DNA of 64,000 nt from Aphanomyces cochlioides (lineage: Eukaryota > Oomycota > Saprolegniomycetes > Saprolegniales > Verrucalvaceae), in the NCBI GenBank assembly GCA_019828595.1, contig JAHQRK010000020.1, positions 930,001-994,000 on the forward strand. The letters are read 5' to 3'. Below, in pieces: positions 10,472-20,524 of the stretch (position 1 is the first letter of the stretch; each line of letters opens with the position of its first letter). Under the pieces are notes generated by a model. That model saw only the letters and a list, made by a program, of their open reading frames with translations. It made no database searches and was not told the origin of the DNA. The translations under genes were made by a program, and so were the position numbers.

Positions 10472-10923
10472 CTACACCATGGCTACAGCTACCCTTAGAG
10501 CTACCATGCCCGAAAGCGCAACGGAGCCGACAGCAGACTTTGGCGCGACTGTTGTCGTAGTGCTTGAGTTGCCAGTAGAAGCTGTTGTGGTTGATGGCGT
10601 GCTACCAGTCGAATTTCCAGTGAAATTTCCCGACGATGGTATTTGGGAGAGCAAACTGCACAGGATCCCACTGAAGTGAGCGACTGGCCATTAAATGTGC
10701 AGGTAAGCGCTCCAAATGCCTTCAACATGGTTTGACAATCGGGGTATTTGCACAACGCAGAGAAGGTGGAGATGTCGCCTCGGGCAATAGAGCTCACGGA
10801 TCGTCCTAAGGCAGTTTCACACGCAAGCATCGAGGGAGCAAGGGTAAGAAGGTCAGATTCAGCGCATTCCGCGGCGTAGACGAGTGGAAGAGCAATGGCC
10901 AAGAGAAAAGCAAAGAATTTCAT
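10472..10923 (-). pseudogene. Frameshifted elicitin
   Basis: The gene starts with a signal peptide (MKFFAFLLAIALPLVYAAEC) and five elicitin cysteines (AEC, LAC, LCKYPDC, LTC). Near 10660 the frame moves by one base, so the last Cys and the Ser/Thr-rich, GPI-signal-like tail (10654-10472) lie in the next frame. Read straight through, the protein ends in an unrelated Arg/Gln-rich sequence. The tail is shorter than in the paralogues. It lies in the elicitin cluster and is transcribed from the minus strand like its neighbours at 11201, 12224 and 14451. Confidence 0.8.
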
Positions 10924-11200
10924 GGCAGATGCGATAGATGAGGACTTTTGGTGAATGAGCTACTTCAAAGTCCAAGCAAATGCTTTGGGCCTGTCTGGCA
11001 ACCGAAAATAGTACAATCAAGGATGAACCGGAGGCAGTTCCTCAAACGAGAATCGAGCAGGGCGAGACCGAGAAAGTTCAAGTCTGTTTATTCAGCTATG
11101 TTGACCCGTGGAAGAGCGACGGCCAAGTGGGAAGCAATCGATTTTATTCCAAGTAAGCCAGGACATCGCTTTGAAACATGAAGTTAACATTTTACGAAGT

Positions 11201-11694
11201 CTAGAGGAAAGCGGTGGCGACAGTCATTGCCACCACGCTAGAGAGGAGAGTCACGCCGGCAGCAGACGTTGGGGCTACGGTTGTCGTGGTGGTACCAGAC
11301 GAGCTACCTGACGACGCGGTCGTTGTTGGTGTGCTTCCCGAAGAGCTACCAGAAGTTGTTGCGGTCGTAATTGGCGTACTACCCGACGAGCTTCCAGTCG
11401 ATGGGGCGGTTGTCGTTGTCGTGGTCAAGCTACACAAGGTAGCTGCTGCAGCCAGGGACTCTCCAGACTCCGTGCAGGTCAAAGCTCAATTGACGTGAAC
11501 AGTGTTTTGCAATCGGCATATTGACACAACGCGGCAGCAGAGGTCGCGTTGAAAGTAGACGTATTGAAAGTCGTGCCCGAGGCCGTCGCACACGCCAGAA
11601 CCGAGGTCGCGAGTGGGAGAAAGTCCGAGTCGGTGCATTCAGCCGCAAAGACAAGAGGAAGAGCGAGAGCGACGAGGTAAGCGATCAATTTCAT
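11201..11694 (-). pseudogene. Frameshifted elicitin with full Ser/Thr-rich tail
   Basis: A signal peptide starts at 11694 (MKLIAYLVALALPLVFAAEC) and the first four elicitin cysteines follow. Around 11485 a single base is missing compared with the paralogues, where the Ile-Gly-Ala-Leu codons should be. The frame therefore stops there, while the last two cysteines, a GSSSGSTPTTT tail and the hydrophobic C-terminus continue in another frame to 11201. Otherwise the gene looks fresh. A sequencing error cannot be excluded from one sequence. Confidence 0.82.
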
Positions 11695-12223
11695 GGTGGG
11701 CTTGAGAAGGAGATTGCAAATTTGTAAGTGAAGTCGTCAATCGCATCGTGCTCACTTGTAGCCCAGAGATGCATTTGATTCCAACTGTCGGATTGAGACA
11801 CCCATGGCGGCATCTGGTCGTGTAGCAAATTGTCGAGTGTCCAACGCGAGTACGCGTGTGGAAATGGAAGAATTCCGAGGAAACTTATGCAATGTCCATC
11901 TGTCGCAAGATATCGCAGACCTCGTTGGACACGATCAGGGTGAAAAACAATCACAATGATGGATATTATGACTCCATCTGGCACAAGTGGACATGATTTT
12001 CACCGTCATCAACTTGCTCTAAAGCTACAGTAAACAGAAGAATCGACACAAGGATATACGATGTAGGTTGATTACTTTCTAGTTGAATGCCAAGCTTACT
12101 TTGTGTACACTAGCGAGCGTACCAAGGGGAAAAGCCTTGTCGCACCCAAAGTCAAACCAAGGTGCATCTACAGGAGGGGCCAAGACAATTGAGACTTTGG
12201 AAAAGATGGTGTTCTTATAAGAG
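11695..12223. other. Intergenic, nothing recognised
   Basis: 529 bp between two minus-strand elicitins. No domain-bearing frame, repeat or RNA gene was recognised. Confidence 0.5.
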
Positions 12224-12706
12224 TTAGATGATAGCTACAGCTACAATCATGGCCACCACGCTGGAAAGCACAGTCGCACCGACAGCGGATGTAGGAGCCG
12301 CGGTTGTCGTCGTCGTAGAGCTGTCGGTTGAAGCCGTAGTCGTTGGTGTACTTCCAGAAGAGCTGCCAGACGAAGCAGAGGTCGTGATTGGAGTACTTCC
12401 CGACGAGCTACCAGACGATGGAGCAGTGGTCGTGGTCGAACTGCAAAGAGTTGCGGCTGCAGTGAGAGACTCGCCAGACACAGTGCACGTCAGAGCTCCC
12501 ACGGACTTGAGCAGAGTTTGGCAGTCAGAGTATTGGCACAACGCTGCGGCGGTGGTCACATTGAACGAGGATGTGTTGAAGGTAGTGCCAGAGGCACTCG
12601 CGCAGGCAAGGACGGAGGTGGCAAGTGGGAAAACGTCCGTGTCAGTGCATTCAGCAGCGTAGACGAGTGGAAGAGCAAGGGCCAAGAGGAAAGAGATGAC
12701 CTTCAT
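12224..12706 (-). CDS. Elicitin-like surface protein
   Basis: An intact 160-residue protein. Residues 1-18 form a signal peptide (MKVISFLLALALPLVYAA), followed by a compact elicitin domain with six cysteines (ECTD, LACAS, LCQYSDC, LTC, TLC). Then come about 55 residues of Ser/Thr/Gly repeats and a C-terminal hydrophobic segment (VLSSVVAMIVAVAII) that fits a GPI-anchor signal. Elicitins bind sterols or lipids. The O-glycosylatable stalk suggests display on the cell surface. I chose the Met at 12706 because it opens the signal peptide; the frame is open 36 codons further upstream without a signal. Paralogues lie at 11201 and 14451. Confidence 0.9.
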   Translation of the reverse strand: MKVISFLLALALPLVYAAECTDTDVFPLATSVLACASASGTTFNTSSFNVTTAAALCQYSDCQTLLKSVGALTCTVSGESLTAAATLCSSTTTTAPSSGSSSGSTPITTSASSGSSSGSTPTTTASTDSSTTTTTAAPTSAVGATVLSSVVAMIVAVAII

Positions 12707-13496
12707 GGTGGATTTGTGAGGCAAGTGGAGAATTGGAAAATGAGCATTAGGAAGGACGTAAGAACTCAACACTGAAGCATGCGTACAATCGGATGCGGTG
12801 TGTCCAACAGACAATGCGGGCGGTCTTATGCCAGACCAGAGTCAGTACGCACGACACACATGTGATGCTGTCTTGTGTCAAACGGAGAACATTTGAGACT
12901 TTGCGATCAATTGGAGCGAGCCTCTTGCGAAGAAAACAGACCAAGAAAATGACAAAGATCAGGCTGCAACTGCGAAAAACTGGACACGCCATGGTAGATT
13001 AGTTTGTTAGCTTATGGGTTGGATGAAGCTGTGGCAGAAGTCCTCGCAGTTACCATGCTCCGGCGTGAACCTTGATTGCAGCGAGTCTACTTGATTGCGG
13101 TCACGTTGCGCTGTCATGAACATGGAGGACTTTTAGTGCATAATGTTTGAACTGCCAGGGCGCAAGCTCTTCTTATCAAGAGAGCAGTATTACTTGCCAT
13201 ACCATCGGAAGAATTTGTCATGGGCCGCTTCCTTCCCAGGAACGGGACATCTCTCAGTTGTTTGTCGTCATTGGAGTTCGTCAGTGAAAGCGATTTGAGA
13301 TCAAGTTGTTTCACACTGTTGATTCAAGGCAAGAATCAACTACACTTGCTAGGACTCTTCATGCATCGTTGTCGTGAGAGCACAAGGACTTCAGTCACTG
13401 GCATTTGACAGAGCTAGGGGCAAGAAATGGACAAGCGCTGAAGAGTTCGTTGGCTAAGCACAACTCGCATGGAGTTGAATCTTGAAACACGAGTTT
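12707..13496. other. Intergenic, nothing recognised
   Basis: 790 bp between the elicitin start and the hAT element. Only short unsupported frames are seen (for example 12793-13002 and 13220-13408). No repeat or RNA gene was recognised. Confidence 0.45.
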
Positions 13497-13504
13497 CATG
13501 TGAG

Positions 13505-14387
13505 CAGCGTCAAAATTTCCGCAAATTTTTCCGAATTTTGCGGATATTTTTTAAAAATATGCGGAATTCTGAAAGCACTGGTCCACAGGCTTTTTCCGCA
13601 AAACGCGGAAGTTGAGGAGGGCCATTCCGCAAAATGTCGCTTCGAGATCAATGGAAAGTAAGGTAGATCGATCTTGGTTAGTGTGCGATGCACAGAGGAA
13701 GCTGGTCTTTTGAACATTTTATTTTTTGCAGCCTCTTCTAACCAAGGAGGCTTGGTATAATACCACATGCACAACGTCCCAGACTGTATCGACGGCTTCT
13801 TGCTAATTGGACTCATTGTTTTCATCCCAAGTCAGTACTTGGAAACATCGTTATTATTATCTCGCTTCGACATTACGTAGTGTCGTGTCAAGCTTGACAA
13901 AGTAGAGATTGTTTTGGCACCGAAAAGACTGGATTATGAGGAATAGTTTTATTGACAAAGGTTTTATTGGCTGAAAATATTCTTAAATTCATTTTGATTG
14001 GCTAATCGTTCAGCACATCCACGATGTACAGAACTCGGAATATGCTCACTGCGGGCCAACATTTTGAGACTTTGGCATTTCCAAATCCACAAGAGCATGG
14101 CTTAAAAGCAATAGATGGGCCCTAGACAGTTTTGGGCAGTACCATTCTTACATTTTTTGTCCTTTGCGGAAATGCGGAAGCACATATAACACTCTTTCAG
14201 CAGCGATAGATATTGATTTGATGCAGCACAACCTTTCAGATACGTTGTGCGCTTGATATACTAAACTACTTCGCACATGCTTAGTTCGTTGAAGCAACCT
14301 AGATATACTTTGCGGTCGAGTTTGCGTTAATTTGCGGAAGTCTCACACCCTCATTCCGCAACTTCCGCTGCGGAAATTGTAACGCTG
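13505..14387. mobile_element. Non-autonomous hAT element, 883 bp
   Basis: The ends read CAGCGTCAAAATTTCCGCA and, on the other strand, CAGCGTTACAATTTCCGCA. A perfect 8-bp target duplication CATGTGAG lies on both sides (13497-13504 and 14388-14395). An 8-bp duplication and CAG-starting ends are the hallmark of hAT elements. The sub-terminal regions are full of short TTGCGGAA/TTCCGC motifs, as usual for transposase binding. The only sizeable frame (13825-13496, minus, 109 codons) shows no recognisable transposase domain and runs out through the end, so the element is non-autonomous. Confidence 0.9.
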
Positions 14388-14450
14388 CATGTGAGTCACA
14401 ACCAAGTAAGTGGAGATCATACATTTATCAAAACTTAAGAGATAAGGAGT

Positions 14451-14969
14451 CTAGAGAAAAGCAGCAGCCACAGTCATGACTACAGCGCTGGACAGCACAG
14501 TTGCGACGACGCCTGATGTTGCAGTTGTAGTTGGGGCAGCGGTTGTAGTAGTGCTTCCTGACGAGCTGCCCGAGGAGCTTGCAGTAGTAGTGGGTGTGGA
14601 TCCAGAGGAGCTACCCGATGTGGATGCCGTCGTTGTTGGAGTTGATCCCGACGAGCTTCCATCCGTCGATGGAGCTGTGGTCGTATTCGCCGTGGCGACT
14701 GTACTGCAAAGCGTAGCCGCTGCAGCCAAAGATTCGCCCGATTCAGTGCACGTGAGCGCTCCCAAGGCAGTCAAGAACGTTTGGCAGTCGGTGTATTGGC
14801 ACAACGTAGAAGCAGTGGTCAAATTGAACGTGGAGGCTGTGAACGAAATACCAGAGGCAGTCGAGCACGCAAGCACCGAGGTAGCAAGCGGGAGATAATC
14901 CGAGTCGGTGCATTCAGCAGCGTAGGCAAGGGGGGGCAAAGCAGCCACGAGGTAGGCGGACGTCTTCAT
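14451..14969 (-). CDS. Elicitin-like surface protein
   Basis: An intact 172-residue protein: signal peptide (MKTSAYLVAALPPLAYAAEC), a six-cysteine elicitin domain (ECTD, LACST, LCQYTDC, LTC, TLC), then GSSSGSTPTTT-type repeats and a hydrophobic C-terminus. The start at 14969 opens the signal peptide. Upstream in-frame Met codons as far as 15128 would add a hydrophilic leader and are unlikely. It is closely related to the genes at 12224 and 11201. Its stop lies only 64 bp from the hAT insertion, which spared the coding sequence. Likely role: sterol-binding, GPI-anchored surface protein. Confidence 0.9.
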   Translation of the reverse strand: MKTSAYLVAALPPLAYAAECTDSDYLPLATSVLACSTASGISFTASTFNLTTASTLCQYTDCQTFLTALGALTCTESGESLAAAATLCSTVATANTTTAPSTDGSSSGSTPTTTASTSGSSSGSTPTTTASSSGSSSGSTTTTAAPTTTATSGVVATVLSSAVVMTVAAAFL

Positions 14970-16064
14970 TGCTTGTGACTTGTCGTGATAGAAAATCGGG
15001 AAATGAGCTCTTGATGTGCGTTGGGTGACTCGATTTCGAAGCGATCCCATGTTACTGTCCACGGCAAGAGTACACTCACACATCTGAGTCGTCAGTGAAT
15101 CCAGTGGACATCCATGTCGAGAACCCATTTAATAGTTGGCAGCCAAGGTCAATTGGTGAACTTGGCGAGACGGAGGTCAGTGCAAATGGCATGGATTGCA
15201 ATCCTCTGGCTCGGACGATAGCGGCGTGGTCGTTTGGGGCCAACCATGATGGTTGGAGCGATCGTGTCACTCTTTCAGTGTCCAACGGGGACATGTTTGA
15301 CACTTTGGAGTGGATGGTTTGATTGGGTTTATGATAAGCGTTATCCCAAATTCGAGTCGGTATAAACCATCCAGTCACTGGATTTAAAAAGTCACTTTGG
15401 TTGAAACCTCATTCGACACATGGATGCGAGACTCTGGGTGACTTTGGCACGAGGAATGGCCATAAACGAGATACTGCATGGCTTAAGGGGAGACTGACTC
15501 GACTTGGATGGCTTCAAAATGTTATCAACGATGGGTTGTCGACTGTGAGCGGGTCGAGCGACTCGAAAGTCAAGAGAGTGATTGAGAGCTCGGAAGAACT
15601 AACGTTCTGATACAGTGTCATACGCTTGACACGACGTAGATTCACCATCAACAAGATTGGATCTAGCAATCCGAGATGGAAGTTTATGTCGTTTAGATTT
15701 GTTTGTGGCTGACAGTGGACTCGAGGGGATGCTTGCCCGAGATTTCTCGAGTTTGAGTGTTTTCTTTGTCCATGTTGACTGGAGCGTCGCAATCTTCGCA
15801 CCTGAGTCGATGTCACCTTACTTTCGCCAGCCCATTCAAATGCACCCAGTGTAGGAAGGTCGTTCTCCTTGGTAAGAGCAAGGACAAGAAAGCGTGGCGT
15901 CTAATAAGGGCATTTCCTCATCCCTATAAGCTCTTGGGGATGAGGAAATGTAGTGAAAATTCCGTCCTCTTCCCGAAGCTGTCCATAAAGCATTCAATCT
16001 TTGGGACAACAGCCCAAAATACAGCAATATAATTGGATATGCCTAAGCTATTACGCATCATGTT
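14970..16064. other. Intergenic with a 14-bp hairpin
   Basis: About 1.1 kb without a supported gene. Short frames on both strands (15076-15378 minus, 15514-15816 minus, 15657-15854 plus) show no domains. A perfect 14-bp inverted repeat lies at 15911-15924 and 15937-15950 around a 12-nt loop. It is followed by mixed sequence rather than a T-run, so a terminator reading is not supported. Confidence 0.45.
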
Positions 16065-16683
16065 CTATCTGAATTGTAAATACAGGCAATAGAGCTAAAT
16101 TATAATCTACCTTGAAAAAGTTCTTTCATATCAATATCATAGTCGTCTGGAAGTGGAATACGCTTCCTTTTGTAGAGATCCTTCACTGCAGATCGATAAT
16201 TTGACAACGTCCCAGCCTTGTTGTTTGTAAATTGAACTGTCCACTCAATGAACTGGAGGAAATTTGCGTAGGTGAAAATGGTCAAGTTGATATCTCCATG
16301 TTCGTCAATCATGTCTGGCGTCCCATGAGAATGAATCCATTTCTGAATCTGGTTCAATGCACTTCTGTAGCTCTTTTTAGTTGCATCAGAAATGCGATTG
16401 TCCCGCAAATCTGCAATGGTCGTCGTGCGGCGCTGCGGCACCCCTGTGTCCATGACAAGCAGATAGTTTTGTGTGAGCAACGCAAAATCTCATTCATTTA
16501 GTCCAATCAAAACGTTTTCTTATCGTGCCGACACGTGTCGGCAAAATTGTGGATCGGCTGAACTAAACTAAATCCACTTGCTTGTTGTATACCTTCATTT
16601 CGCCTTCCAGTGAATTTCGTCGACAGTGATCGTGTAAATTTCCTCAACATCCGGATTTTGTCGGATAAAAGTTCGAGAATGAA
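16065..16683. repeat. Direct repeat, left copy (Crypton 5' region, exon 1 and intron)
   Basis: By eye, bases 16065-16570 are identical to 18344-18849, and 16571-16683 matches 20412-20524 with only about three differences. The left copy contains the whole exon-1 frame (16480-16100, minus). It ends exactly where the intron of the recombinase gene would meet exon 2. Confidence 0.95.
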
Positions 16684-16758
16684 TTGTAATGAGATTTTAC
16701 CCGACGGGTGTCAGATTGCATTCGAGTGTATTATGATTGGATATTATTGAGACATATT

Positions 16759-18759
16759 TCAATGAATCGTACGTTTCTTTGCACTTCTCAATTGTTTGAC
16801 GACCGACACAAGCTTGATTTGGCCAAGACGACGCTTCCTGTTGCCACTGCTTGAGCCACAGACTTGCTCAAGGCAAGGAGTGATGTCACGAAACATCTCA
16901 ATGACCTCCACAGATGATGGATTTTGTGGTAACGATTTCCCAGACAACAAGACGTACTGAGTTTCAAGATGGCACATGGCACCTGTCCAATCGGAGAGGA
17001 CTTTTTTTTGCTTTGACGACGCCAAATCAAACGGTGAGATTGATCTGAAAGGCGGATGCATAGCTGATTCGTTGCCTAGCCACCATAGACGCCAAGCTCC
17101 TACAATGTCAACCGATGGAAAAACAAAATCTTGTGGGAGTTTACGTAATTTGCCCCCCCCCAGCTGTACAACCTCCATGGTGAGACGTCTGTCGTAGGGG
17201 TAGCTGAACTCAAATTTCGTACAGGCTCAGAATTAAACTTTGAAAGAGCTAGATTCAGCTCTGCTTGCAAGACTTGACGGGTGATAATTCCTGATGACAA
17301 CTCTCTATCGTCAATCAAACGTTCAATATGGCGAGCTATTTCGTTGGGAATGCTTGAAATGGCTAAATGATTTCGCTCGAAATGACCAAAGATTTGAACG
17401 TGAGGGGGGATTCCAGTAGGCAGTAGTTTTGACGATGTAACAATAAGACCATTCAACTTGTTCATCATATTCGTGTCGGCAAACAATAAAGTGGACAATA
17501 GCGGATGACTTTGAGGGAGTATTTCATCGAGATAATCTTTGTGGTAAACAAGAGAACTGAGGCAAAGCGCAAGCACACCGACCATACTAGACTTGGTCGC
17601 TAGCTGTGGAAATACAACCGATATAGATTCCATGACATACTCGTGATTCAAGTCTTCAAAATGAGGTGGTAATACAGAAAATTTGCTTGAATTCATTGGC
17701 AAACCAGCCACAACTCGACCCAAAAACTGATCTCCAGCTCGTTCATAGTGCATGTACCTTTCGAGTACATGGCCAAGAGTCCAGCCACAACGAAGGCAAA
17801 CACTTACAATGGATGGGCCACTGGTATTTCCACTACATGCAAAAGTGGCCACACCTTTACGAATCGAGTGCGTCCCTATCCTGTCACATACACAATGCGT
17901 TGTTTTGATCAGAGTTAAAAGCGATTTACCAAATCGGTTGCGTTGATCACTTCCAGGAAACAATTTGTCGGTGACAAAATGAGTGTTGCAAGAAAGATAT
18001 ATACCAAGGGCAAGAAACACACAGGTCTCTGGTTGAAATGGATTGGCATATATATGTTTTAGATCGCGGCGTTTTAAATCCTGTTGGTCCGTCTTACTTT
18101 TGTAATACGTCACACCGATCGCATCTTCTTCTAAACTGAATTGGTCAAACCGCAATGTCTGTGTCGTATTTGATCGACACATGAGATTCCATGTAAGTGT
18201 CAAAAATAAATGGCAAAATCCACCGTCCGTCAATTGTAGAGAATGCTTGCACAAAGTAATATACACGGAGAACCCCAATGGACGCTTCCCTGAGTCTTTC
18301 AACGACCCCGATTCATTGTCAGCCGCATGCAATCGTCGAATTCCTATCTGAATTGTAAATACAGGCAATAGAGCTAAATTATAATCTACCTTGAAAAAGT
18401 TCTTTCATATCAATATCATAGTCGTCTGGAAGTGGAATACGCTTCCTTTTGTAGAGATCCTTCACTGCAGATCGATAATTTGACAACGTCCCAGCCTTGT
18501 TGTTTGTAAATTGAACTGTCCACTCAATGAACTGGAGGAAATTTGCGTAGGTGAAAATGGTCAAGTTGATATCTCCATGTTCGTCAATCATGTCTGGCGT
18601 CCCATGAGAATGAATCCATTTCTGAATCTGGTTCAATGCACTTCTGTAGCTCTTTTTAGTTGCATCAGAAATGCGATTGTCCCGCAAATCTGCAATGGTC
18701 GTCGTGCGGCGCTGCGGCACCCCTGTGTCCATGACAAGCAGATAGTTTTGTGTGAGCAA
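16759..18759 (-). pseudogene. Crypton tyrosine recombinase with GCR1_C-like domain, one frameshift
   Basis: Exon 1 (18759-18390) encodes the N-terminal core-binding domain. A 46-bp GT-AG intron (18389-18344, phase 1) leads to exon 2. Exon 2 carries the catalytic part: an Arg region near NLMCRSN, THSIRKG (the HxxR box) and GHVLERYMHY (candidate Tyr nucleophile). The C-terminus matches the GCR1_C DNA-binding pattern (SWGG, LPQDFVFP, AWRLWWLG, PPFRSISPFDL) but is split between two frames at a run of nine C bases (17153-17161), where one base gain or loss would rejoin it. It would catalyse site-specific DNA strand exchange. Start at 18759; a second Met lies nine codons inside. Confidence 0.8.
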
Positions 18760-18849
18760 CGCAAAATCTCATTCATTTAGTCCAATCAAAACGTTTTCTT
18801 ATCGTGCCGACACGTGTCGGCAAAATTGTGGATCGGCTGAACTAAACTA
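18344..18849. repeat. Direct repeat, right copy, first part
   Basis: This is the counterpart of 16065-16570, offset by 2279 bp with no mismatch seen. The repeat continues at 20412-20524 after the Tc1/mariner insertion. Together the parts make 619 bp, the same length as the left copy. Confidence 0.95.
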
Positions 18850-20409
18850 CAGTCTGATGCGAAACGTTAAGACACCTAACAGTTCGTGCGATATATGAAT
18901 GACCATTAGAGATGAAGCCAAACAAAGACAAAGGGCCTTAGTCTAAGCAATTATAAGGACTATCATGTAGCCTCCTCTGAGATATTAGTCACAGGGATTG
19001 AGTTATAAATATGACACATCCTCCGAGACTGTGCGAAAGGATAAGACATACCGATGAATTCGAGGATAGTGATCGATGTGCAGATGAAAACGAGTTGTAT
19101 TATCATTAATACGAAACTGTCGACCCATTCGCTTTGATAACATCAATACAGCGTTTCTTCATGCTCGAAATAAGCGAAAATAAGTATGGCTTGTCTAGCG
19201 CCTCCCACTCCTTCAAAATGGCTTGCTTGAGCTCGAGCTGGGACGCGTATTGTTTTCCATTCTTGTACACACGCTGGGCTAGATATCCCCACACATTCTC
19301 ATATATAGGATTTAAATCAGGAGAAAGGGCAGGCCAGTCCAATAGAGCTATTCCTTTCTCGCGTAAAAATTCCATAGTCAAACGAGCCGTATGAATGGGA
19401 GCATTATCTTGTTGGGAAATGTAATCACTGTCAAAGTGTCGACGTCCAGCAGGAATAAGAAACTTTTCTAGCGTATGGCAGTAAGCCTCCGCATTTTGCT
19501 TGCCTTCAAGGAAGGCCAAAGTGGATTTTCCGTCGGCCCAAATGGCACCCCACACCATCACCGATCCTCCGCCATTTTGACGGCTGAAAAACGACTTTTT
19601 TTCACGGCCAAGGCAATGCCAATAAGATTTAAGGCCGTCGGGGCCATCCAAATTCCATTTCTTTTCATCGGAAAAGACAATTTTCGACCAGCATGCCATT
19701 CCAAAATCAACCTTCTCTTCACACCACTGCAATCGACGTTCCTTGTGTTGAGTCGTCAGCTTTGGGGCCTTGTTCATTTTAATGTACTTGAACTTTTTTG
19801 ACGAGTTTAATTGACGAGATATTGTTGAACGATCCACAGGAAGTTTCAAGTCATTCTTGAGTTGAGCCGCCGACACAGGGTCGCGATTCATGGAGAAGAA
19901 CATGAGACGCAAGTCTCCTTCGGACAGTTTTGAGGGACGGCCACCACCAAATCGCTTGCCGTAGTTTTCAGGAGACTTGAGATAGTTTGAAACAACTGTA
20001 CGACTCCTTCCGAGGAAATTTGCAGTCTGCTTGACACTCATTCCAAACTCGATGCAGACATCAATTTTGCCTTGCTCGAATGGTGTCAATTGGATAGCAC
20101 GTCCCATTAACAATTCTCGGGCCACGGGGGAGCGATGCAAACACCAAATGAGATCTGCCTGGTCGCGTGCAGCGTCGAAAATGATGAAATATGACAGATT
20201 TTTCTTACATGTCTTAACCTTTCGCACAGCCAGTGAATCGTATTTTTTTAGAAATCTCTTGTGTTAGACTTCCAATTTGTAAGGAAATGAGCTTTTTGTA
20301 CTCGTCATGTGAAAACAAATAAATTGGTCCTTTGAAGAATTGTATATCTTAAAAATTGATTGAGAAAATGTAATTTGAGAGGGGTGTCTTAACGTTTCGC
20401 ATCAGACTG
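18850..20409. mobile_element. Tc1/mariner transposon, 1560 bp
   Basis: Perfect 27-bp terminal inverted repeats start CAGTCTGATGCGAAACGTTA at both ends and are flanked by the TA duplication (18848-18849 and 20410-20411). It carries a full-length transposase on the minus strand. The element sits inside the right Crypton repeat, and removing it with one TA restores the same sequence as the left repeat at 16569-16575. Confidence 0.96.
19106..20107 (-). CDS. Tc1/mariner transposase
   Basis: A 333-residue protein from the Met at 20107 (MGRAIQLTPFEQGKI); the frame is open 40 codons upstream without family similarity. The N-terminus has two helix-turn-helix units (VKQTANFLGRSRTVVSNYL and a second near DRSTISRQL) around a GGGRPSKLS linker. 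The catalytic part shows FSDEKKW (first Asp), QQDNAPIH (second Asp) and SPDLNPIYENVWG (Glu). One extra Tyr before the Glu gives a spacing of 35 residues between the second Asp and the Glu, rather than 34. The frame is intact and TIRs are perfect, so the element may be active. Confidence 0.93.
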   Translation of the reverse strand: MGRAIQLTPFEQGKIDVCIEFGMSVKQTANFLGRSRTVVSNYLKSPENYGKRFGGGRPSKLSEGDLRLMFFSMNRDPVSAAQLKNDLKLPVDRSTISRQLNSSKKFKYIKMNKAPKLTTQHKERRLQWCEEKVDFGMACWSKIVFSDEKKWNLDGPDGLKSYWHCLGREKKSFFSRQNGGGSVMVWGAIWADGKSTLAFLEGKQNAEAYCHTLEKFLIPAGRRHFDSDYISQQDNAPIHTARLTMEFLREKGIALLDWPALSPDLNPIYENVWGYLAQRVYKNGKQYASQLELKQAILKEWEALDKPYLFSLISSMKKRCIDVIKANGSTVSY

Positions 20410-20524
20410 TAAATCCACTTGCTTGTTGTATACCTTCATTTCGCCTTCCACTGAATTTCGTCGACTGTGATCGGGTAAATTTCCTCAACATCCGGATTTT
20501 GTCGGATAAAAGTTCGAGAATGAA

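Larger units (their letters stand above)
16065..20524 (-). mobile_element. Crypton (tyrosine recombinase transposon), partial head-to-tail tandem
   Basis: On the minus strand one complete unit runs from 20524 to 16684, about 2279 bp once the Tc1 element and its TA duplication are removed. It is followed directly by the first 619 bp of a second unit (16683-16065). The complete unit encodes a two-exon tyrosine recombinase with a C-terminal GCR1_C-type domain. It has no TIRs and no reverse transcriptase, so it is a Crypton rather than a DIRS element. Head-to-tail copies fit integration of circular intermediates, which is how the family is thought to move. Confidence 0.8.

Noticed and set aside
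15911..15950. 14-bp hairpin as a transcription terminator
   Set aside because: This is a eukaryotic genome, no T-run follows, and no gene ends there.
16065..20524. DIRS-type retrotransposon with split direct repeats
   Set aside because: There is a tyrosine recombinase and a long direct repeat, but no reverse transcriptase or RNase H anywhere in the unit, and the repeat includes coding exon 1. A Crypton tandem fits better.
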